Of a stretch of 20,743 bases of DNA, positions 8,107 through 15,137 are shown piece after piece. The stretch comes from JAYEHK01 sp034659475 (GTDB lineage: Bacteria; Bacillota; Syntrophomonadia; Syntrophomonadales; Syntrophomonadaceae). The position numbers and the translations under genes are program-made. Each line of letters opens with the position of its first letter. Position 1 is the stretch's first letter. The notes under the pieces were generated by a model. That model worked only from the letters and a program-made list of their open reading frames with translations, was not told the DNA's origin and made no database searches. The DNA lies in assembly GCA_034659475.1 (NCBI GenBank), contig JAYEHK010000051.1:1-20743 (forward strand). Direction: 5' to 3'.

Positions 8107-8928
8107 ATGATGATGGCACTTATCGATGAAATAATTTATGCTGTGTTGGCAGTATACGCTTTTGGATCAGTGTTGTACTTCCGGGGAGCAAGGACAGGGC
8201 AAAAAAAGGTCTTCCAAGCTGCATTTATAATGGCTATAACTGGGGTTGTTTTGAATCTGCTGGTATTAATTATAAGAACCATTATTGCAGGTCGGCTTCC
8301 GTTAAGCAATGGGGCTGAATTTTTATTATTGTTTACCTGGATAACCGTTGTTTTTTATTTAATTCTTCAAAAAAAAATACAGTATAAAGGTGCAGGCGGA
8401 CTCGTGTTGCTTATGGCTGCGTTATTAATACTTGCGGGAGCCGTACTAATGAAAGAACAGTTTGGAACAGCAATGCCTCTTATGCCTGCATTGAAAAGTC
8501 CATGGTTATGTGTTCATGTACTTACTGCTGCTCTTGCCTATGCTGGTTTTGCTTTGGCAGCTGGATTAGCGTTATGGTGTGTTTGGGGAAAGTCGCAGGC
8601 TATCGGGAATAGTATAATTTATTCTATCGTTGCCAGTGGATTTGCTATGCTGTCTCTGTCCATTGTGTTTGGAGCAATTTGGGCAGAACAGGCCTGGGGA
8701 ACTTACTGGTCGTGGGATCCCAAAGAAACATGGGCACTGGTTACATGGATTATCTATGCATTATATCTTCACCTGCACAAAAAAATGGAATCGCAGGAAA
8801 GACAAGCAAGCATAATGGTCATTGCGGGGTTTGTATTCGTATTGTTTACTTTTTTTGGTGTAAATTATTTACTCCCCGGGCTTCATAGTTATGGTGTTGT
8901 ATTGAATAACCTGAATCTGTTCGGATAA
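8107..8928 (+). CDS. ccsA: Cytochrome c biogenesis protein CcsA/ResC
   Basis: A polytopic membrane protein of about 273 residues, the second half of System II. The diagnostic tryptophan-rich haem-handling motif WGTYWSWDPKETWALVTW starts at residue 197, with conserved histidines in VHVLTAALAYAGF before it and LHSYGVV near the C-terminus. About seven to eight hydrophobic segments are seen. Three consecutive ATG codons lie at 8107, 8110 and 8113, and CAGGGA sits just upstream of them. A GTG at 8086 in the same frame is possible but has a poorer site. The gene follows resB by about 75 bases and precedes tatA, so it is probably in one transcript with them. It would act with ResB to mature the five-haem cytochrome. 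Confidence 0.93.
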   Translation: MMMALIDEIIYAVLAVYAFGSVLYFRGARTGQKKVFQAAFIMAITGVVLNLLVLIIRTIIAGRLPLSNGAEFLLLFTWITVVFYLILQKKIQYKGAGGLVLLMAALLILAGAVLMKEQFGTAMPLMPALKSPWLCVHVLTAALAYAGFALAAGLALWCVWGKSQAIGNSIIYSIVASGFAMLSLSIVFGAIWAEQAWGTYWSWDPKETWALVTWIIYALYLHLHKKMESQERQASIMVIAGFVFVLFTFFGVNYLLPGLHSYGVVLNNLNLFG

Positions 8929-8952
8929 AAAATGAGATCAGGAGGTGACAGA

Positions 8953-9126
8953 ATGTTTGGATTTATTGGCAATTTTGGCCCATGGGAATTGGTGTTTATA
9001 CTTATTGTTGTACTTATTATTATAGGACCGGGAAAACTGCCCCAGGTTGCAGAATCAATGGGCAGGGCGATTCAGAATTTTAAGAGAGCAAAAGACGAGG
9101 CTTTTGACGAACTTGAGGAAAAATGA
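8953..9126 (+). CDS. tatA: Twin-arginine translocase subunit TatA
   Basis: A 57-residue TatA-family protein that forms the pore-like element of the Tat pathway for folded proteins. It has the family layout: FGPWELVFILIVVLIIIGPG as a short membrane helix, the FGP/GPGKLPQ hinge, then an amphipathic charged helix (MGRAIQNFKRAKDEAFDELE). ATG 8953 is chosen because of the excellent GGAGGTGA just upstream; an ATG at 8932 in the same frame would put that site inside the gene. It starts 24 bases after ccsA. No tatC is in the window, so a TatC encoded elsewhere must be used. Its place in this operon suggests service to the Tat-signal flavoprotein. Confidence 0.93.
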   Translation: MFGFIGNFGPWELVFILIVVLIIIGPGKLPQVAESMGRAIQNFKRAKDEAFDELEEK

Positions 9127-9293
9127 TGATTACATATTAAGACGAAGATCGTTGTCGTTTCTTGAATACACTTTTTTTCTAAATTAAGGCGTGAACATTA
9201 TGAATAGTTGTTGCATAAGTTAAAGTAAAGTCTTTTTCGACAGGGTTGGGTTGAACTTTGTTGGGGTAGAATGAAAAATAAAGGGAGTCAAAA

Positions 9294-9533
9294 ATGGAAA
9301 CGAAAAAAAATAGCCAGGCAAAAGAAACACAGATATGGGAAGGACAATTGCTACCACGTTGTTCAATCTGTGGATGTGTCCCAGAGGATGGAATTGCCGG
9401 AGGGATAAGAATTCGAAATACGTTTATTTGCAAAAGTTGTGAACAACGGATTGTGCTGATTGATATTGGGTCCGTAGAGTATGAGTTCCTTTTAGGAAAG
9501 ATAAAAAGTATTTTGGAGACAGTAGGTAAATAG
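9294..9533 (+). CDS. gin: Sigma-G inhibitor Gin (CsfB)
   Basis: A 79-residue protein with two CXXC pairs (CSIC and CKSC) spaced as in Gin/CsfB, the zinc-binding anti-sigma factor that holds sigma-G inactive in the forespore until engulfment is complete. Between the pairs lies EDGIAGGIRIRNTFIC, comparable to the EGIHLYTSFIC part of the B. subtilis protein (recalled, not aligned). It is somewhat longer than the 64-residue B. subtilis protein because of an N-terminal tail. ATG 9294 follows AGGGAG by 7 bases. Its place after an rRNA operon and before yaaO/tmk matches the csfB locus of B. subtilis, which supports the call. No convincing sigma-F promoter was recognised in 9127-9293. A terminator follows. 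Confidence 0.85.
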   Translation: METKKNSQAKETQIWEGQLLPRCSICGCVPEDGIAGGIRIRNTFICKSCEQRIVLIDIGSVEYEFLLGKIKSILETVGK

Positions 9534-9551
9534 GAAGTGTTTAGAAAAGAG

Positions 9552-9588
9552 AAAAGCTATTCTTCAAATATAGGGAGAGTAGCTTTTT
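9552..9588 (+). terminator. Rho-independent terminator after gin
   Basis: A 12-bp stem (AAAAGCTATTCT / AGAGTAGCTTTT, one G-U pair) with a 12-base loop ends in a T run and lies 18 bases after the gin stop codon. Confidence 0.85.
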
Positions 9589-9763
9589 GTATTGTTTCCA
9601 CTAAATATTGATTATAATAGGAGAAGATTTTATATATATTTTAGTCAAGTGACGCGGTTGACAGATTATGCGACGTAAAGTTGGTTAGTTGGTTAGTTGG
9701 ACAGTTGGAACGGGTCAGAAGGGATGTCAATATAATCTCCGCCCTTACATGGCAGACTATTTC

Positions 9764-9812
9764 AATAAGGAGTAAGGAGTAAGGAGTGAGGGGTGAGGGG
9801 TGAGGGGTGAGG
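9764..9812 (+). repeat. Tandem 7-bp repeat, seven units
   Basis: Seven adjoining 7-base units run AATAAGG, AGTAAGG, AGTAAGG, AGTGAGG, then GGTGAGG three times. The stretch at 9838-9860 (CCCCTAACTCTTAACCCCTT) is roughly its complement, so the array, the hairpin at 9819-9837 and this stretch could fold as one long stem. Confidence 0.8.
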
Positions 9813-9930
9813 AAAATATTTGACGCGAAGCGTCAAACCCCCTAACTCTTAACCCCTTACCAAAGCTAGGTTAATCCCTGCCGTGGAGCGGATCAGCGTG
9901 AAAACGGAAACAGACTCCAACAGCAAAATA

Positions 9931-10008
9931 GGTGCCAGGCTGTTAACTTATTCAGAAAACATAATTGGTTTCCATTACGTATTGCGAATAAGTTAGGAGC
10001 CTGGCTCC
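9931..10008. repeat. REP-like inverted repeat with AACTTATTC arms
   Basis: The arms 9931-9953 (GGTGCCAGGCTGTTAACTTA plus TTC) and 9986-10008 pair with about 3 mismatches over 23 bases around a 32-base loop. The motif order, a GTGCC-type box followed by AACTTATTC, is shared with the inverted repeat at 19659-19746, so both probably belong to one repeat family. Confidence 0.65.
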
Positions 10009-10281
10009 CTTCATGCAGCGTTACCATCCAATTATCTGGATACGCAGAGTAACAAATGCAACAAATGGGGTTTGTCCCCAGCATTTAACATTATTGTTTT
10101 TTTGCGTTGGAACCAAATTCAAAAAAACAGCGTTAATCAGTGTACCCGCGCAGCGGGTCTGCGTGCAAGCAAAGCGAGCCAGCGTTCTATCGGTCCTTTC
10201 CAACTTTCCAACTAACCAACTGTCCAACTTTACGTCGCATTATCTGTCTACTGCGACACAAGAGATTAATAAAGGGATTGT

Positions 10282-11715
10282 ATGAAAATGAAAACACCGA
10301 TTTATTCAGCGTTACAACAATTTATAGCGGAAGATATTTTACGCCTTCATATGCCGGGACATGCAGGGGGGCGAGGGATTAATAATGTAGCACTAAGCCG
10401 GATAGCCGAAATGGATGTAACTGAGGTTCCTGGGTTGGATGATTTGCATCTGCCCGAAGGGGTTATTAAGGAATCCAAGGTACTGCTGGCAGATGCCCTG
10501 GGAGCAGAGGAGAGTTTTTTCTTAGTGAATGGTGCTAGCTCTGGCTTGCAGGCGTTATGTATGAGCCTGGAACATAGAAAGGTGCTGGTTCCTCGGAATG
10601 CTCATCGATCCATGTTTGCAGGAATGGTGTTGTCAGGTTTGGAACCGGTGTATCTTCCCTGTGAAATAAATACGGATCTGGGGATTGTGACAGGGGTTGC
10701 TCCTGATACAGTACAGCGGTATTTAAATCGTATATCGAAGATAAAGGCCGTATTTTTGACCAGTCCCAGTTATTATGGGACATGTTCTGATGTTGGACAA
10801 ATTGCTTCCATAACTCACCAAAAGCAAATTCCTCTGCTGGTAGACGAAGCCCATGGAGGCCATTTCCCGTTTCATCCATCGTATCCGGCAACGGCTTTGC
10901 AACAGGGAGCCGATGCGGTTGTAAACGGGTTACATAAAACTTGGCCGGTGCTTAATCAGGGTGCAGTATTAAGTGTTGGCAAAGGGATTGTCGATATAAA
11001 TAAAGTGAACAATGCTGTGAGTCTGCTAACAACGACCAGTCCGTCTTATTTAATTATGGCTTCCATTGAGCTTGCCAGAAGCCGATTGGAAGATGAGGGG
11101 CAGTATTTACTTGAACAGGCTAGGATTCTTGCTAATCGATACAAGCTAAAAATTGATCAGCTAAAGGGTTTTAAGTGTGCTGGTGATCAACTACAACAGA
11201 TGGATGACGTTACAGGCATGGACCCATTAAAAGTGGTCGTGGCAGTTGATGATCTGGGCCTATCTGGAGAGCAGGTTGCAGAAGTGCTCCGTACACAGTA
11301 TAAAGTTCAAGTGGAAATGAGTATGCCCCGGGTGATCCTTGCAATGTTATCAATGTTTCATACCGAAAGGGACTGGGAGCTTTTTTTCAGAGCATTGGAA
11401 GATATTTCTCAAAAATATTATGCTCCCGGTAGTAGCCATGGGCGCTATTTAGACCCGCCTTATCCAACCGTGGTTATTCCGCCGCGACAGGCCTTTTTTG
11501 CCAAAAAGCGGAGCTGCAAACTTGCTGAGGCAGTCGGTTTGGTAGCGGGCGAGATGGTTGCTGCATACCCGCCAGGTATTCCCTGTTTGCTGCCGGGGGA
11601 ACTTATTACAGGGGAAGTATTGGATTATCTAAATCAGTTACGAGCGAACGATGTTCATATCCATGGACCAGAGGATGCATCATTACATTATTTAAAGGTA
11701 ATTGATGAGTTCTAG
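10282..11715 (+). CDS. yaaO: Orn/Lys/Arg decarboxylase-family PLP enzyme (YaaO-like)
   Basis: A 477-residue pyridoxal-phosphate enzyme of the fold-type I Orn/Lys/Arg decarboxylase family. The opening TPIYSALQQF...LHMPGHAGG is typical of the group. The cofactor site shows DEAHGGH (D188-H191) and the Schiff-base lysine K219 in LHKTWPVLNQG. The C-terminal domain ends with the family's PPRQAFFAKK and YPPGIPCLLPGE segments. Related proteins act as lysine, ornithine or arginine decarboxylases, but YaaO-type members are not firmly assigned to one amino acid, so the substrate is left open. ATG 10282 follows AAAGGGA by 4 bases, just beyond the right end of the 611-bp repeat element. It heads the run of co-directional genes tmk-yaaR-holB-ricT-yabA-yabB, as in B. 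subtilis. Confidence 0.88.
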   Translation: MKMKTPIYSALQQFIAEDILRLHMPGHAGGRGINNVALSRIAEMDVTEVPGLDDLHLPEGVIKESKVLLADALGAEESFFLVNGASSGLQALCMSLEHRKVLVPRNAHRSMFAGMVLSGLEPVYLPCEINTDLGIVTGVAPDTVQRYLNRISKIKAVFLTSPSYYGTCSDVGQIASITHQKQIPLLVDEAHGGHFPFHPSYPATALQQGADAVVNGLHKTWPVLNQGAVLSVGKGIVDINKVNNAVSLLTTTSPSYLIMASIELARSRLEDEGQYLLEQARILANRYKLKIDQLKGFKCAGDQLQQMDDVTGMDPLKVVVAVDDLGLSGEQVAEVLRTQYKVQVEMSMPRVILAMLSMFHTERDWELFFRALEDISQKYYAPGSSHGRYLDPPYPTVVIPPRQAFFAKKRSCKLAEAVGLVAGEMVAAYPPGIPCLLPGELITGEVLDYLNQLRANDVHIHGPEDASLHYLKVIDEF

Positions 11716-11906
11716 CACAGGAAAAAACAAATATGAACGGAGTCTGAAGCGAAAGAGGTTTTCAGGGTTAGTGTTTCGTATATAGATAGAGTAGACTCTA
11801 GCTTCACATGTATGGCAGACAGGGGATGAAATCACCAAAGCGAACCATCCTTAATGTGAATTCGAAAGACGTTAAGGAATACGGTATAATAGAAGGAGGA
11901 AAGGCG
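11716..11906. other. Gap upstream of tmk with a short palindrome
   Basis: No gene is supported in these 191 bases. A palindrome TAGAGT-AG-ACTCTA lies at 11787-11800. A TATAAT at 11885-11890 is too close to the tmk ribosome binding site to be a good promoter. Confidence 0.4.
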
Positions 11907-12524
11907 TTGCAGAAGCGAGGGACTTTTATTAGTCTGGAAGGCATCGATGGGTGTGGTAAAACCACATTAAAAAATGAACTTTTATCAAAACTGGGTATAG
12001 ATTATCGGGTGTTAAGCATTCGTGAGCCTGGAGGAACAGAGACATCTGAAAAGATCAGAGACCTTCTGCTGGATGTTCGAAACGGGGGAATCCTTGCTCG
12101 AACGGAAGCGATGCTCTATGCTACGGCGCGTTGCCAGCTTGTTGAAGAAGTGATTCTTCCTGCACTTGAGGAAGGAAAGCTGGTTATTGCTGATCGATTT
12201 ATCGATTCTACTGTGGCTTATCAGGGTTTTGGCAGGGGACTGGATATCGAATTTTTAAATAACCTGAATCAGTTGTGCACCGGTGGAGTAGTACCGGATT
12301 TAACTCTTTTGCTGGATATCGATCCTGTGAAAGCCTACAAAAGGCGAAAAGGAGACGTCCTAGATCGGTTGGAATTGGAAGGTGTTGATTTTCAAACGCG
12401 TGTCCGGGAGGGTTATCTCGAGTTGTGTCATCAGGAACCAGAAAGAATTAAATGTCTGGATGCCAGCAGATCGGTTGAAAAACTTACAGAGATGGCGTTA
12501 AAACAAATATATGATAGGTTCTAA
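11907..12524 (+). CDS. tmk: Thymidylate kinase
   Basis: A 205-residue kinase that phosphorylates dTMP to dTDP with ATP in the cytoplasm, the step needed for dTTP synthesis. The P-loop is GIDGCGKTT near the N-terminus, the dTMP-site DR motif is in ADRFIDSTVAYQG, and the lid region is RRKGDVLDRLE. The TTG at 11907 is chosen as start because AGGAGGA stands 6 bases upstream and the resulting length is normal for the family. The same frame is open back to an ATG at 11808, but that would add 33 residues unlike any thymidylate kinase N-terminus. In B. subtilis darA (yaaQ) follows tmk; here yaaR follows after only 90 bases and darA is absent. Confidence 0.95.
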   Translation: MQKRGTFISLEGIDGCGKTTLKNELLSKLGIDYRVLSIREPGGTETSEKIRDLLLDVRNGGILARTEAMLYATARCQLVEEVILPALEEGKLVIADRFIDSTVAYQGFGRGLDIEFLNNLNQLCTGGVVPDLTLLLDIDPVKAYKRRKGDVLDRLELEGVDFQTRVREGYLELCHQEPERIKCLDASRSVEKLTEMALKQIYDRF

Positions 12525-12614
12525 AGGATTGATTGTACTTTTTAAAGGGAATAACTGTTTAGGATGAACGAAGGAGGTAGCTTTTCAGGGTGATAGCAGA
12601 GAGGGGGAGATGGG

Positions 12615-13064
12615 GTGAAAATTGATCAAAACAAAAAGAATTTAAGTCAATTCCACACGCTTTCTAAAACTGGTGTTCATGAAGTAAGAAGAGGAGCAGA
12701 ATCGCTATTTGATGAAGAATTAACACATCGGCAGGACGAATCCTTACAGTATAAAATAAAAGAACTCTTAAGCGAGATTGATAAGACTACCGAACGATTA
12801 AAAAAATCGATTAGCATTCACGAGCTGATGACCTACAAAAAGCTGGTCAAGAATTTTTTGAAAGAAGCCTCCTCACAGGCTTATCAGGTAGAAACAAGAC
12901 GCAGCAGAAGCCGACGGGGCAGAACCATCATGATTACGGTTAAAACCATTGATGAAGAGGTAGAGAATGTGATTCAGGATTTCATGAAGAAGAGATCGGA
13001 GCCGATGGACATTTTGACGGCTCTCGATAAAATTAGAGGAATGCTCGTGGATTTGATGATCTGA
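12615..13064 (+). CDS. yaaR: YaaR family protein (DUF327)
   Basis: A 149-residue protein matching YaaR in length, charge and position. Characteristic segments are LLSEIDKTTERLKKSISIHE, YKKLVKNFLKEA, QVETRRSRSRRGR and the C-terminal ILTALDKIRGMLVDLMI. It looks alpha-helical with a basic RSRSRRGR patch; no signal peptide or membrane segment is seen. The molecular function of YaaR is not established. The GTG at 12615 follows GGGGGAGA by about 6 bases. It lies between tmk and holB, as in Bacillus. Confidence 0.88.
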   Translation: MKIDQNKKNLSQFHTLSKTGVHEVRRGAESLFDEELTHRQDESLQYKIKELLSEIDKTTERLKKSISIHELMTYKKLVKNFLKEASSQAYQVETRRSRSRRGRTIMITVKTIDEEVENVIQDFMKKRSEPMDILTALDKIRGMLVDLMI

Positions 13065-13075
13065 GCAGATTTGCC

Positions 13076-13105
13076 TTAAGTTAACGTCAAACCAGGTTAA
13101 CTTAA
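13076..13105. repeat. Perfect 10-bp inverted repeat between yaaR and holB
   Basis: TTAAGTTAAC (13076-13085) and GTTAACTTAA (13096-13105) are exact reverse complements around a 10-base loop. No T run follows, so it is not a standard terminator. It could be an operator or an mRNA hairpin; it ends 20 bases before the holB start codon. Confidence 0.6.
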
Positions 13106-13125
13106 AGTATTGAGTGGGTGATAGG

Positions 13126-14082
13126 ATGGAATCCTTTGCAAAAGTAAAAGGACAGGAAAAGGTCATTGGTGTATTGCAACGGGCGATGCAGACAGGGAAT
13201 ATAAGCCATGCTTATCTATTTTCTGGTCCCCGGGGGACGGGCAAAAAGATGACAGCGGAGTTTTTTGGAGAGGAGATTCTGATACAGGATGATCCAGGGG
13301 GAAAGGCATATCTAAAGGATCGAGTTCATCCCGATTACTTGTTTGTCGACCGGGCGGAGAAAAAATCTCTTATTGGTATTGAAAAGATTACCAGGGAGCT
13401 TGAACCATGGCTGGGAACAAAACCCTACCGAGCTGAACATCGGGTAGCGATTATCAGGGAGGCACATCTGCTCAGCCCAACGGCTGCCAATGCATTGTTA
13501 AAGACATTGGAAGAACCGCCGAATTATGCAGTTATAATATTAGTATCAGACGAGAATAATCTTCTCGAAACCATTGTTTCACGCTGTCAGCACATACGGT
13601 TTGCGCCGCTGTCCGAGGAAGTCATTGAGGACATGCTTACAAACAAAGGGGTAGAACCTGAACAGGCTAAAGTATATGCCAGGCTTGGGCAGGGGAGTAT
13701 GAGTCAGGCGATGGCCTGTGCGGAGGATGGATTGTTTGAAGACGTATGGCCAGTTACACGTGAGATGATTACGGATTTGTCCAGTGGAAAGCAAATAGAG
13801 GTATTTCGTGCGGCAGAACGAATGGAAAAACAACCGATGATCATAAATCTGGCAGAAGTGATTTTACGAGATCTTTATGTATATCAGGAAACCGGACAGA
13901 GCAGTCAGTTGCTGATACCTTCCAACAGTGAATGGTGTAAGCACTTCAAAGAGCTAAACACAGCCTATGTGCGACGTGCATTGTTTAACATTGCTGATCT
14001 GAAAAAACAGCTTACAACATCAGTGAATACACTGCTGCTTTGTATAAACATTTCCTATGAGATGCTGGATGCATTACAATAG
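13126..14082 (+). CDS. holB: DNA polymerase III delta' subunit
   Basis: A 318-residue clamp-loader subunit (AAA+ family) that helps load the sliding clamp at replication forks. It shows the P-loop region LFSGPRGTGKK (about residues 32-42), the EAHLLSPTAANALLKTLEEP segment and the SRC motif in TIVSRCQHIRF, all standard for delta'/gamma subunits. The four-cysteine zinc module common after the P-loop is missing: the section between the P-loop and HPDYLFV is short and has no cysteine. ATG 13126 is preferred because GGTGAT lies just upstream; a GTG at 13114 has no site. It stands between yaaR and ricT, the standard Firmicute order. Confidence 0.93.
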   Translation: MESFAKVKGQEKVIGVLQRAMQTGNISHAYLFSGPRGTGKKMTAEFFGEEILIQDDPGGKAYLKDRVHPDYLFVDRAEKKSLIGIEKITRELEPWLGTKPYRAEHRVAIIREAHLLSPTAANALLKTLEEPPNYAVIILVSDENNLLETIVSRCQHIRFAPLSEEVIEDMLTNKGVEPEQAKVYARLGQGSMSQAMACAEDGLFEDVWPVTREMITDLSSGKQIEVFRAAERMEKQPMIINLAEVILRDLYVYQETGQSSQLLIPSNSEWCKHFKELNTAYVRRALFNIADLKKQLTTSVNTLLLCINISYEMLDALQ

Positions 14083-14178
14083 ATAGGGGTAAGTAAAAGA
14101 GAAAGATAAAAATGCAATCGAAAAACATACATGAATAAGTAAAAATAGACTAATTTTACCGGTAAAGGGGGCTATTTT

Positions 14179-14952
14179 TTGACCTGGGTAGTTGGTGTTC
14201 GATTTAAACCGGCTGGAAAAATATACCATTTTGACAATGATCAACTAGAACTTGAAGCAGGGGAGGCGGTCATTGTTGAAACAGTACGTGGTATAGAGTA
14301 CGGTCTTGTAGCTATAGGGAACCGAGAGGTTGATGATGAGCAGTTAGTGTTACCCTTAAAGAAGGTTTTACGTAAAGCAAATCAGGAAGATGAGAACGTT
14401 TATCAGAACAACCAGAAGAAAGAAAAGGATGCGTTGGAGATCTGTAAGCAAAAGGTTAAAGAGCATGATCTTCCCATGCGTCTGATTGATGTAGAGTATA
14501 CGTTTGATATGGGAAAGATTATTTTCTATTTTACCTCTGAAAGTAGGGTTGATTTTCGTGAATTAGTCAAGGATTTGGCAGCTATTTTTAAAACCAGGAT
14601 TGAACTACGGCAGATTGGTGTTCGAGATGAAGCCAAGATGCTGGGGGGAATTGGGACCTGTGGCCGAGTCCTTTGCTGCAAACAATTTCTGGGTGAATTT
14701 GAGCCGGTTTCTATTCGTATGGCAAAGGAACAAAATTTATCCTTAAATCCAACCAAGATATCCGGAGTGTGTGGTCGCTTGATGTGCTGTCTGAAATATG
14801 AGTCCCAAATGTATGACAGTAAACGACCAGAGGGGGTAAAGACCGATGGAGAAAACAATTCAGGAATTGAAAATGCTGATAAAGGACCTGATTCTGGAAG
14901 TAGGGGATCTAAAGGAAAGGGTAACAAATCTGGAAAGGGAAATGAATCCTGA
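14179..14952 (+). CDS. ricT: RicT (YaaT), Fe-S protein of the Y-complex
   Basis: A 257-residue PSP1-domain protein. In B. subtilis RicT works with RicA and RicF in a complex with [4Fe-4S] clusters that modulates RNase Y and affects sporulation, competence and biofilm formation. The family start VVGVRFKPAGKIYHFD and the cysteine signatures GTCGRVLCCKQFL and ISGVCGRLMCCLKYE are all present. The start is a TTG at 14179, about 8 bases after AAGGGGGC; no ATG fits the conserved N-terminus. The last ~45 residues are a low-complexity G/S/K/N tail, and the last 107 bases are also the start of yabA in another frame. A palindrome TTTACCGGTAAA is at 14155-14166, just before the ribosome binding site. Confidence 0.93.
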   Translation: MTWVVGVRFKPAGKIYHFDNDQLELEAGEAVIVETVRGIEYGLVAIGNREVDDEQLVLPLKKVLRKANQEDENVYQNNQKKEKDALEICKQKVKEHDLPMRLIDVEYTFDMGKIIFYFTSESRVDFRELVKDLAAIFKTRIELRQIGVRDEAKMLGGIGTCGRVLCCKQFLGEFEPVSIRMAKEQNLSLNPTKISGVCGRLMCCLKYESQMYDSKRPEGVKTDGENNSGIENADKGPDSGSRGSKGKGNKSGKGNES

Positions 14953-15133
14953 TCACACAGACTATGATTTGGAACCCGAGATGAGTTTGGAAGAAACCCT
15001 GGAAATTCAGGGCGAAAGCTATGAACAGCTCGGTAAATTATATCGAGATGGCTACCATGTATGCCCCGCCGCCTTTGGTAAACGCCGCACGGACGAATGT
15101 TTGTTTTGTATTGCTTTTCTGGAAAAGGAGTAG
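14846..15133 (+). CDS. yabA: Replication initiation control protein YabA
   Basis: A 95-residue protein that in B. subtilis binds DnaA and the sliding clamp DnaN and limits replication initiation. The N-terminal third is a heptad-like coiled coil (LKMLIKDLILEVGDLKERV...), used for tetramer formation in the family. A linker leads to the C-terminal zinc motif with H and C in YHVCP and CXXC in DECLFC. It is somewhat shorter than the 119-residue B. subtilis protein. ATG 14846 is preceded by GAGGGGGT at good spacing. It overlaps ricT by 107 bases in a +1 frame, so the two are surely co-transcribed and may be translationally coupled. Confidence 0.92.
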   Translation: MEKTIQELKMLIKDLILEVGDLKERVTNLEREMNPDHTDYDLEPEMSLEETLEIQGESYEQLGKLYRDGYHVCPAAFGKRRTDECLFCIAFLEKE

Positions 15134-15137
15134 ATTC

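Larger units (their letters stand above)
9649..10259. mobile_element. 611-bp non-coding element with 62-bp inverted ends (MITE-like)
   Basis: The ends at 9649-9710 and 10198-10259 are reverse complements over 62 bases with about 7 mismatches counted by eye. Each end contains an 8-base pattern of the TTGGTTAG / TTGGACAG type repeated three to four times, and the shared block GCGACGTAAAGTTGG. No transposase or other gene is inside. The interior holds a 7-bp tandem repeat (9764-9812), a perfect TTTGACGC-GAA-GCGTCAAA hairpin (9819-9837), a REP-like hairpin (9931-10008) and ACCCGC-GCA-GCGGGT (10144-10158). No clear target-site duplication is seen. The element fills most of the gap between gin and yaaO, so the promoter of the yaaO operon may lie in or near it. 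It could be a miniature mobile element, a nest of older repeats, or a structured RNA. Confidence 0.6.

Noticed and set aside
9660..9710. CRISPR-like array from the TTGGTTAG units
   Set aside because: The units are 8 bases with no spacers and recur inverted at 10198-10259.
11885..11890. TATAAT as a tmk promoter
   Set aside because: It has no proper -35 and would start transcription at or inside the ribosome binding site.
11808..11906. Longer N-terminus for thymidylate kinase
   Set aside because: The ribosome binding site and family length support the TTG at 11907; the extra 33 residues are unlike the family.
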